12,434 nucleotides of DNA from Rhizobacter sp. (GTDB lineage Bacteria; Pseudomonadota; Gammaproteobacteria; Burkholderiales; Burkholderiaceae_C), in contig JANYFX010000639.1 in assembly GCA_025359585.1 (NCBI GenBank), positions 1 through 12,434 on the forward strand, in the 5' to 3' direction. The stretch's first letter is position 1. Every line of letters begins with the position of its first letter. The translations under genes were made by a program, and so were the position numbers. Below, in pieces: positions 1 through 5,787 of the stretch. The notes beneath the pieces were generated by a model. The model had not been told where the DNA came from and searched no databases. It saw only the letters and a list, made by a program, of their open reading frames with translations.

Positions 1-688
1 CGGTCGCGATTTCGCCAGTGGCTGCTTTGAGCAGCGGCGGCCCGGCCAAGAAAGCACGAGCCCGGCCGCGCACCATGATGACGTGGTCGGACAGGCCGGT
101 CATGTAGGCTCCGCCCGCTGTCGACGAGCCGTGCACGACCGCGATAACTGGAAGGCCTGCTGCTGACAAGCGCGCCAGCATGTAGAACGCGCTGCCACCG
201 TGGATGAACTGTTCGACGCGGTACTTCAGCAGATTCGCACCGGCCGACTCGACCAGGTGCACGAAGGGCAGCTTGTTCTCGAGCGCGATGGCCTGCGCGC
301 GCTGCAGTTTTTCCAGCCCTTGCGGTTGCAGCGCGCCCGCGTCGATGCCGGCGTCGTCGGCGACCAGCATCACGCGCGTGCCACGCACCACGCCGATGCC
401 TGCGATCACGCCGCCGCCGGGCACCGACTTCTCTGGGTCGGGTACGTCCTGCAGCCAGCCGGCGAGCGTGGAGAGTTCGAGAAAGGGCACGCCGGGGTCG
501 AGCAGCCGCGCCACGCGCTCACGCGGCAGCAACTGGCCGCGTTTGTCGAACAGGGCTTGTGCGCGCTGGCTTGCTGCACGTGTGCGCGCTTCGAGCGCTC
601 GCCATTGTTCGATCAGGCCGAGGCCGTAGCCGCGGTTGGTGGCGAAGGCTTCGCTGCCGGCATCGATGCGCAAGGGCAGGGTCGGCAT
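1..688 (-). CDS. Acyl-CoA carboxylase, carboxyltransferase (beta) subunit, N-terminal part
   Basis: Partial gene; its 3' end lies off the left edge, leaving 229 codons of a family usually about 535 residues long. These biotin-dependent enzymes move a carboxyl group from carboxybiotin to an acyl-CoA, paired with a biotin carboxylase alpha subunit that is not in this window. Visible family marks are a VPGGGVIAGIG segment (~89-99), ESAGANL (~147-153), GSSTAGGAY (~187-195, the oxyanion-hole glycine region) and FLAGPPLLKAATGE (~213-226). These fit the 3-methylcrotonyl-CoA / geranyl-CoA carboxylase group better than propionyl-CoA carboxylase, but the substrate cannot be fixed from a fragment. The ATG follows the SDR stop by 2 nt with an AAGG-like ribosome site inside the SDR end, so the two genes are probably one operon. 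An AtuC-like geranyl-CoA carboxylase role is possible because AtuB (an SDR) and AtuC are neighbours in Pseudomonas; this is inference. Confidence 0.88.
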   Translation of the reverse strand, partial: MPTLPLRIDAGSEAFATNRGYGLGLIEQWRALEARTRAASQRAQALFDKRGQLLPRERVARLLDPGVPFLELSTLAGWLQDVPDPEKSVPGGGVIAGIGVVRGTRVMLVADDAGIDAGALQPQGLEKLQRAQAIALENKLPFVHLVESAGANLLKYRVEQFIHGGSAFYMLARLSAAGLPVIAVVHGSSTAGGAYMTGLSDHVIMVRGRARAFLAGPPLLKAATGEIAT

Positions 689-690
689 GC

Positions 691-1563
691 TCAGCCTTGC
701 AAGACCTTGGGCGTGGCCGCGAACTGGAACCCGTCGAACTGGGTGTTGCTGCCACCCGTGCCCACTTCGGGCCAGATGCGCTTGGCGTTCGGCGCGGCGC
801 CGTCGATGCGCAGACACGCGCCCGAGATGAAGGCGGCGGCCGGTGACAGCAGGAACACGATCGCGGCCGAGACCTCGCTTTCGGTGCCTAGCCGGCGCAG
901 CGGCACCAGCTCTTTCATTCCGCGGATCGTCTCCCGCATCATCGGTGGGTACTGGTCCATGCCGCTCGACGCGATCCAGCCCGGTGCCACCGCATTGCTG
1001 CGGATTGGCGCCCATTCGAGCGCCGCCGTTTCGGTGAAGTTGAGCATGCCGGCGCGCGCCGCGCCCGAGTGGCCCATGCCCGGCATGCCGCCCCAGATGT
1101 CGGCAATGATGTTGACGATGGCGCAGTCGTCGGCCTCGTCGGTGCCCATCCATTGCGTCACGCATTCGCGCGCCATCAGGAAGCCGCCGGTCAGGTTGTT
1201 GCGCACGACCGCGTCCCAACCCTTGGCGCTGATCGATGCGAGCGGGGAGGGGAATTGCCCGCCGGCGTTGTTGACGAGGCCGTCGATGCGGCCGTGGCGT
1301 TTGAGCACGGCGGCGACCGTGGCGCGCACCGCTTCTTCTTCGCGGATGTCGCAAGTGTGTGTGGAGCACACGCCGCCTGCTGCTTCGATTTCAGCGCGAA
1401 CGGCTTCGAGCTTTTCAGCCTTGCGGCCGACGATGGCAACGGCCGCTCCAAGAGCCGCCAGCTCGTGCGCCGTGCAGCGCCCGATGCCCGAGCCGCCGCC
1501 GGTGACGATCACCACCTTGCCGGCAAACAAGCCCGGCTGAAACACCGATCGATACGCCGACAT
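691..1563 (-). CDS. SDR family oxidoreductase with atypical active site
   Basis: A 290-residue short-chain dehydrogenase/reductase with a Rossmann fold. TGGGSGIG (21-28) is the nucleotide-binding glycine motif, NNAG (98-101) is the structural motif, and the first N of the NNLTGG stretch (~122) is the usual catalytic Asn region. The canonical YxxxK is absent: the expected place reads HSGAAR (165-170), as in 2,4-dienoyl-CoA / peroxisomal trans-2-enoyl-CoA reductase-like SDRs. The alternative Tyr/Lys pair of that branch is Leu174 and Glu178 here. It probably acts on an acyl-CoA thioester, given the adjacent carboxylase and beta-oxidation genes (inference). The start at 1563 is chosen because a GGGA ribosome site lies 5 nt upstream and the protein family begins near here. 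Starting at 1569 or 1632 would place the operator palindrome inside or at the edge of the gene. The EWA-to-VAPG segment is about two residues shorter than in relatives. Confidence 0.88.
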   Translation of the reverse strand: MSAYRSVFQPGLFAGKVVIVTGGGSGIGRCTAHELAALGAAVAIVGRKAEKLEAVRAEIEAAGGVCSTHTCDIREEEAVRATVAAVLKRHGRIDGLVNNAGGQFPSPLASISAKGWDAVVRNNLTGGFLMARECVTQWMGTDEADDCAIVNIIADIWGGMPGMGHSGAARAGMLNFTETAALEWAPIRSNAVAPGWIASSGMDQYPPMMRETIRGMKELVPLRRLGTESEVSAAIVFLLSPAAAFISGACLRIDGAAPNAKRIWPEVGTGGSNTQFDGFQFAATPKVLQG

Positions 1564-1585
1564 TCGCATCCCGAAATGGTTGCCA

Positions 1586-1603
1586 ACCAAGCACTTGCTT
1601 GGT
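1586..1603. promoter_or_regulatory. 18-bp palindromic operator, TetR-type candidate
   Basis: The sequence ACCAAGCA-CT-TGCTTGGT has two perfect 8-bp inverted arms around a 2-bp centre. It lies in the divergent control region between the SDR and thiolase genes, just upstream of the candidate thiolase -35 box and inside the likely SDR leader. Palindromes with CAAGCA/TGCTTG arms are of the kind bound by TetR-family regulators of fatty-acid and branched acyl-CoA catabolism in proteobacteria (family knowledge, recalled). The regulator is not in this window. One bound repressor could control both transcripts. Confidence 0.6.
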
Positions 1604-1606
1604 GAC

Positions 1607-1635
1607 TTGCCGCGCAGTGTGCGCGTGGCCATAAT
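1607..1635 (+). promoter_or_regulatory. Candidate sigma70 promoter for the thiolase-fadB operon
   Basis: TTGCCG (1607-1612) as -35 and CATAAT (1630-1635, 5 of 6 match to TATAAT) as -10 are separated by 17 bp. Transcription would begin near 1642, giving a short leader with the ribosome site at 1648. The palindrome at 1586-1603 abuts the -35 box. Confidence 0.5.
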
Positions 1636-1647
1636 GGCTTGTCAATC

Positions 1648-1652
1648 GGAGG
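1648..1652 (+). promoter_or_regulatory. Ribosome binding site deciding the thiolase start
   Basis: GGAGG lies 7 nt before the ATG at 1660. It rules out the in-frame TTG at 1639, which would put the ribosome site inside the gene. Confidence 0.8.
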
Positions 1653-1659
1653 CGACACC

Positions 1660-2865
1660 ATGACTCACGCAATGATCTTCGACGCCGTGCGCACGCCGCG
1701 CGGCAAGGGCAAAAAAGACGGCAGCCTGCACGAGGTCAAGCCGGTCGACCTGCTCGCCGGCCTGCTCGTTCAGTTGCAGAAGCGCCTGGCCTTCGACCCG
1801 GCCCAGCTCGACGACGTGGTGATGGGCGTGGTCTCGCCGGTGGGCGAGCAGGGCTCGGTGATCGCGAAGACCGCGGCGCTGAAGGCGGGCTGGGACTTCC
1901 GCGTCGCCGGCATGCAGATCAACCGCTTCTGCGCGTCGGGCCTGGAAGCCGTGAACCTCGCTGCGCAGAAGGTCGCAAGCGGCTGGGAAGACATGGTCGT
2001 GGCCGGCGGGGTCGAGAGCATGTCGCGCGTGCCGATCGGCGCCGACGGTGGCGCCTGGGCGCAAGACCCGGAAACCAACTTCGCGACCGGTTTCGTGCCG
2101 CAGGGCATCGGCGCCGACCTGATCGCCACGCTGGCCGGCTGGGGCCGCGAAGACGTCGACCGCTTTGCGCTGACATCGCAGCAGCGCGCTGCCGCCGCGC
2201 AGGCTGCCGGCCATTTCGACCGCTCGGTGATCGCGGTGACCGACAGCATCGGCCTGCCGGTGCTGGAGCGCGACGAGTTCATCAAGCCTCGCACCACGCT
2301 CGAAGGATTGGCGTCGTTGAAGGTCGCGTTCGGCGAACTCGGCGGTATGGGCTTCGACGCGGTCGCGCTCGCACGCTACCCGCAGGTCGAGCGCATCCAT
2401 CATGTGCACACGGCCGGCAACTCGTCGGGCATCGTCGATGGCGCTGCTGCGGTGCTGATCGGCAGCGAGGCGAAAGGCCGCGAGATGGGCCTCACGCCGC
2501 GCGGGCGTGTTGTCGCGACCGCCTTGTCGGGGGCCGACCCGACCATCATGCTGACCGGCCCGATGCCGGCCACGCGAAAGGCGCTGGCGAAAGCGGGGCT
2601 GACCATAGCCGACATCGACCTGTTCGAAGTCAACGAAGCCTTCGCCGCCGTGCCGATGCGCTTCATGTTGGAGATGGGCGTGCCGCACGAGAAGGTCAAT
2701 GTCAACGGCGGTGCGATCGCGCTCGGCCACCCGCTGGGCGCCACCGGCGCGATGCTGATCGGCACCTTGCTCGACGAGCTGGAGCGCCGCCAGTTGAAAC
2801 GTGGCCTCGTCACCTTGTGCGTCGGCGGCGGCATGGGCATCGCCACCATCATCGAAAGAGTTTGA
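1660..2865 (+). CDS. fadA: Acetyl-CoA acyltransferase (degradative thiolase)
   Basis: A 401-residue thiolase that cleaves 3-ketoacyl-CoA with CoA to give acetyl-CoA and a shortened acyl-CoA, the last step of beta-oxidation. Its length is normal. The nucleophilic Cys91 lies in NRFCASGLEAVN, NEAF is at 325-328, His357 in GGAIALGHPLGATGA is the activating base, and Cys387 in LCVGGGMG is the acid/base cysteine, so all catalytic residues are present. The ATG at 1660 has a good GGAGG site; a longer start at a TTG (1639) is rejected. The stop is separated by one base from the fadB-like start, indicating co-translation and probably a complex of the two enzymes. The product name is firm. Whether it serves straight-chain fatty acids (FadA/FadI) or a branched-chain route fed by the divergent carboxylase genes is open. 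Confidence 0.93.
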   Translation: MTHAMIFDAVRTPRGKGKKDGSLHEVKPVDLLAGLLVQLQKRLAFDPAQLDDVVMGVVSPVGEQGSVIAKTAALKAGWDFRVAGMQINRFCASGLEAVNLAAQKVASGWEDMVVAGGVESMSRVPIGADGGAWAQDPETNFATGFVPQGIGADLIATLAGWGREDVDRFALTSQQRAAAAQAAGHFDRSVIAVTDSIGLPVLERDEFIKPRTTLEGLASLKVAFGELGGMGFDAVALARYPQVERIHHVHTAGNSSGIVDGAAAVLIGSEAKGREMGLTPRGRVVATALSGADPTIMLTGPMPATRKALAKAGLTIADIDLFEVNEAFAAVPMRFMLEMGVPHEKVNVNGGAIALGHPLGATGAMLIGTLLDELERRQLKRGLVTLCVGGGMGIATIIERV

Positions 2866-2866
2866 C

Positions 2867-5005
2867 ATGCAGACGATTCGCTACGAACTCGACGAGGCGG
2901 GTATCGCCACTGTCACGCTCGACGCACCCGGCGCGCCGGTCAACACGATGACGCCGCAGTGGCAGACCGACCTGGCCGAAGTGGCCGATGCGCTTGAGCG
3001 CGACAAGGCGCAGATCAAGGGTGTCTTGCTCACTTCGGCGAAGACCACTTTCTTCGCCGGCGCCGAACTGAACAGTGTGCTGAAGCTGAAGGCCGAAGAC
3101 GCGGCTCCCGGATTCAAGAGCATCGAAGCGATGAAACGCAGCTTCCGTCGCATCGAAACGCTGGGCCGGCCGGTCGTTGCGTTGCTCAACGGCGCCGCGC
3201 TCGGCGGCGGCTGGGAAGTGGCGCTTGCGGCGCACGCCCGCTTCGCGCTCGACGACCGCAAGATCCAGTTCGGCACGCCCGAGGTGTCGCTCGGCCTGAT
3301 CCCCGGCGCCACCGGCATCACGAAGACCGTGCGTTTGCTCGGTCTGATGGCAGCCCAGCCCTACCTGCTCGAAGGGCAGCTCTTCGGCCCGCGCGAGGCA
3401 CTCGAACTCGGGCTCGTGCAAGGCCTGGGCGACAGCATCGAGAGCCTGCGAGCGCAGGCGCTGGCGTGGATCGCCGAGCACCCCGACGCGACGCAACCGT
3501 GGGACCGCAAGGACTACAAGATGCCCGGCGGCCCCCCGGCCAGCCCGAAGATCGCAGCCGGCCTCGTCGTCGCGCCTGCCATGCTGGCGCAGAAGACGCG
3601 CGGCCTGTACCCGGCGGCGCACGCGATCCTGGAAGCGATGGTCGAAGGCGCGATGGTCGACTACGACACCGCCACCCGCATCGAGAGCCGCAAGCTCGCG
3701 AAGACCATGGTGAGCCAGACCACGAAGAACATGGTCACGGCGTTCTTCTTCAACATGAATGCGATCAAGTCAGGCAAGTCACGTCCTGCTGGTGTTCCGC
3801 GCTGGAAGCCGACGAAGGTGGGTGTGCTCGGCGCCGGGATGATGGGTGCGGGAATCGCGCACGCAGCCGCTTCGCGCGGCTTTGCGTGTGTGCTGAAAGA
3901 CGTGGGCATCGACAAAGCGAGAGCGGGGTTCGAAGTGGTGCGCAAGCTGACCGTGCCGCTGGTGGCCCGAGGCCGCATGAGCGAGGTGCAACAAGCGCAG
4001 TTGCTGAACCTGATCACGCCGACTGCCGACGCCACCGAACTGCAAGGCTGCGAACTGATCATCGAAGCCGTGTTCGAACAGCGCGATCTGAAGGCCACGG
4101 TCACGCGCGAGGCCGAGCCGATGCTGGCGACAGGTGGCGTGTTCGCCTCGAACACGTCGACGCTGCCGATCACCGGCCTGGCCCAGGCGAGTGCGCGGCC
4201 CGACAAGTTCATCGGCCTGCACTTCTTCTCGCCGGTGCACAAGATGAAGCTGGTCGAGATCATTCGCGGCGAGCGGACCGACGACGAAACCGTGGCGCGG
4301 GCCTTCGACTTCGTGACCGCGCTCGGCAAGATTCCGATCGTCGTCAACGACTCGCGCGGCTTCTTCACGAGCCGCGTCTTCGGCACCTTCGTGATGGAAG
4401 GGGCGACGATGCTCGCCGAGGGCATCAAAGCGCCCATGATCGAACACGCGGCCCTGGCCGCAGGCATGCCGGTCGGGCCGCTCGCGGTGCTGGACGAAAC
4501 CTCGCTGTCGCTGTCGGTCCACGTGATGGACCAGACGCGTGCCGATTTCGCTGCGGCGGGCAAGCGCTTCGAGCCCGGCGTCGGTGAGCTTCTGGTCGAG
4601 CGCCTTGTGAAGGAACTCAAGCGCCCGGGCCGTGCCGGCGGTGGCGGTTTCTACGACTACCCGGCGGGCGGGGCCAAAACCCTGTGGCCTGAACTGAAGG
4701 CCCTGTTCGAGCGCGCGGACGTGTCGGCCACGGTGGACGAACTGAAGCAGCGTCTGCTCTACCGCCAGGCCATCGAAACAGCGCGCTGCCTGGCCGAGGG
4801 CGTGCTGACGAACACGGCCGACGCCAACATCGGCTCGATCTTCGGCATCGGCTTTCCGGCCTGGACGGGTGGCGCGATGCAGTTCATCGAGTCCGAGGGG
4901 CGTGCCCGTTTCATCGCGAACGCCGATGCGCTGGCGGCAAAACACGGCGAGCGTTTCGCCTTGTCGCCCGAAGTGCGGCGCTGCATCGAAGCGCTGCCGA
5001 CCTGA
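2867..5005 (+). CDS. fadB: FadB-type multifunctional enzyme (enoyl-CoA hydratase / 3-hydroxyacyl-CoA dehydrogenase)
   Basis: A 712-residue cytoplasmic fusion enzyme for the middle two beta-oxidation steps. Residues ~1-200 form the crotonase domain; ALGGGWE holds Glu117 and GTPEVSLG holds Glu139, matching the two catalytic glutamates of the family. Residues ~316-490 are the NAD-binding 3-hydroxyacyl-CoA dehydrogenase domain, with GAGMMG at 322-327. The catalytic His452 (LHFFSPVH) and its partner Glu464 (KLVEII) are present. Residues ~495-600 and ~625-705 are the two C-terminal dehydrogenase domains, with FYDYPAG near 595-601. The length is normal for FadB/FadJ. The start at 2867 follows the thiolase stop by one base, with a GAAAGAG site upstream; an upstream in-frame ATG at 2801 lies inside the thiolase gene and is rejected. 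It should form a complex with the thiolase. FadB versus FadJ assignment is uncertain. Confidence 0.93.
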   Translation: MQTIRYELDEAGIATVTLDAPGAPVNTMTPQWQTDLAEVADALERDKAQIKGVLLTSAKTTFFAGAELNSVLKLKAEDAAPGFKSIEAMKRSFRRIETLGRPVVALLNGAALGGGWEVALAAHARFALDDRKIQFGTPEVSLGLIPGATGITKTVRLLGLMAAQPYLLEGQLFGPREALELGLVQGLGDSIESLRAQALAWIAEHPDATQPWDRKDYKMPGGPPASPKIAAGLVVAPAMLAQKTRGLYPAAHAILEAMVEGAMVDYDTATRIESRKLAKTMVSQTTKNMVTAFFFNMNAIKSGKSRPAGVPRWKPTKVGVLGAGMMGAGIAHAAASRGFACVLKDVGIDKARAGFEVVRKLTVPLVARGRMSEVQQAQLLNLITPTADATELQGCELIIEAVFEQRDLKATVTREAEPMLATGGVFASNTSTLPITGLAQASARPDKFIGLHFFSPVHKMKLVEIIRGERTDDETVARAFDFVTALGKIPIVVNDSRGFFTSRVFGTFVMEGATMLAEGIKAPMIEHAALAAGMPVGPLAVLDETSLSLSVHVMDQTRADFAAAGKRFEPGVGELLVERLVKELKRPGRAGGGGFYDYPAGGAKTLWPELKALFERADVSATVDELKQRLLYRQAIETARCLAEGVLTNTADANIGSIFGIGFPAWTGGAMQFIESEGRARFIANADALAAKHGERFALSPEVRRCIEALPT

Positions 5006-5026
5006 GCCCTCTTCGTTCAGGCGTGA

Positions 5027-5050
5027 AAAAGCCCCGCACGCGGGGCTTTT
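5027..5050. terminator. Bidirectional rho-independent terminator
   Basis: A 10-bp perfect stem (AAAAGCCCCG / CGGGGCTTTT) around a 4-nt loop, with an A-run on one side and a T-run on the other. It lies between the convergent fadB-like and cytochrome c genes and can stop transcription from both sides. Confidence 0.9.
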
Positions 5051-5069
5051 CTTCTGCCGTGCCGAAGAT

Positions 5070-5378
5070 TCACTTCAGCGTCATGATCCACTGCACCAGT
5101 TGTTTGGCTTCGGCTTCGTTGACTTGCGCATTGGCCGGCATCGGCACCGGGCCCCAGACGCCCGAACCCCCTTTGATCACCTTCTGCGAGAGCTTGTCGA
5201 CCGCATCTTTCTGGCCGGCATACTTGGCGGCGACATCTTTGTAGGCCGGGCCGACGACCTTCTTGTCGATGGCATGGCAGGCCATGCAGTTTTTCTTCTG
5301 TGCCAGATCGGCATTGGCAAAGGCGGGAGCCGACGCAAGGGTGGCAAGGGCAATCAGGAGGGCGGGCGTGAATTTCAT
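5070..5378 (-). CDS. Periplasmic class I c-type cytochrome (c551/c552-like)
   Basis: A 102-residue precursor. Residues 1-21 form a clear Sec signal peptide ending in APAFA, leaving a mature protein of about 81 residues, the usual size of c8-type cytochromes. The heme-binding CMACH is at 31-35 with His35 as axial ligand. Met80 in the GPVPMP stretch is the expected second ligand, and the sequence ends in the usual QWIMTL helix. It carries single electrons between periplasmic redox partners such as a bc1 complex and a terminal oxidase or nitrite reductase; no partner gene is nearby. The start at 5378 is preferred over 5411 because of the AGAGGA ribosome site a few bases upstream and because the signal peptide begins exactly there. 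Confidence 0.93.
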   Translation of the reverse strand: MKFTPALLIALATLASAPAFANADLAQKKNCMACHAIDKKVVGPAYKDVAAKYAGQKDAVDKLSQKVIKGGSGVWGPVPMPANAQVNEAEAKQLVQWIMTLK

Positions 5379-5423
5379 GGGTTCCTCTTGGACAATCCGG
5401 GTTGGAGACACTCAGCTACATTC

Positions 5424-5429
5424 AGCATA
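5424..5429 (-). promoter_or_regulatory. Weak candidate -10 box for the cytochrome c gene
   Basis: TATGCT is read on the minus strand about 45 bp before the cytochrome start. No convincing -35 box sits at normal spacing, so this is tentative. The opposite, Trp-rich gene has a TTGACG (5450-5455) but only a poor -10 match. Confidence 0.25.
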
Positions 5430-5496
5430 ACGGATCGCCGCGAAGCCGGTTGACGACGGGTCACCCGAGCGAAAACTGCGGTCAAGGAGTCGAAAC

Positions 5497-5763
5497 ATGT
5501 TCTTCGTCATCGTCGGCGTCTTGCTGATCGTGCTCAATCTTGCCGGGATCGGCCCGATCGCGCTGTGGAACTGGGAATTCAGCGGCGACCTGTGGAAGTT
5601 CACGGTGCCCTTCATCCTGGCGGCGCTGTGGTGGTGGTGGTCCGACGCCACGGGTGTGAACAAGCGCCGTGAAATGAACAAGATGGCGGCGAAGAAACAA
5701 AAGCGCCGCGAGGAAAACCTCCAAGCGCTCGGCATGAGCCCGCGCAAGAGCCGCAAGCGCTGA
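5497..5763 (+). CDS. Small Trp-rich membrane protein
   Basis: An 88-residue protein with an AAGGAG ribosome site 7 nt upstream. Residues 1-20 form one hydrophobic helix (MFFVIVGVLLIVLNLAGIG). An LWNWEF stretch follows, and then a second hydrophobic helix (~33-48) ending in WWWW. The tail from ~53 on is strongly basic (KKQKRREEN and RKSRKR), so it probably faces the cytoplasm. This matches the 'small Trp-rich protein' family (TIGR04438, as I recall it) typical of Burkholderiales. Its function is unknown to me. It is divergent from the cytochrome c gene and convergent with ilvD, with no evident partner. Confidence 0.88.
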   Translation: MFFVIVGVLLIVLNLAGIGPIALWNWEFSGDLWKFTVPFILAALWWWWSDATGVNKRREMNKMAAKKQKRREENLQALGMSPRKSRKR

Positions 5764-5772
5764 GCTTGCGGC
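5750..5772. terminator. GC-rich hairpin over the stop codon of the Trp-rich gene
   Basis: A 9-bp perfect stem (GCCGCAAGC / GCTTGCGGC) has a 5-nt loop that contains the TGA stop. It sits in the 24-bp gap before the convergent ilvD stop. It has no T-run, so termination would be weak or factor-dependent; it may instead protect the 3' end of the mRNA. Confidence 0.4.
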
Positions 5773-5787
5773 CGCGAGCGCCGACCA

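Noticed and set aside
200..1540. 446-codon plus-strand frame across the carboxylase and SDR genes
   Set aside because: It is antisense to two well-supported genes, has no family motif and arises from GC-rich codon bias.
1642..2868. 408-codon minus-strand frame opposite the thiolase
   Set aside because: It mirrors the thiolase gene almost exactly and its His/Arg/Asp-rich composition is that of a shadow frame.
3466..4587. 373-codon plus-strand frame inside the fadB-like gene
   Set aside because: It is an Arg/Asp-rich out-of-frame shadow; the overlapping frame has all catalytic residues of FadB.
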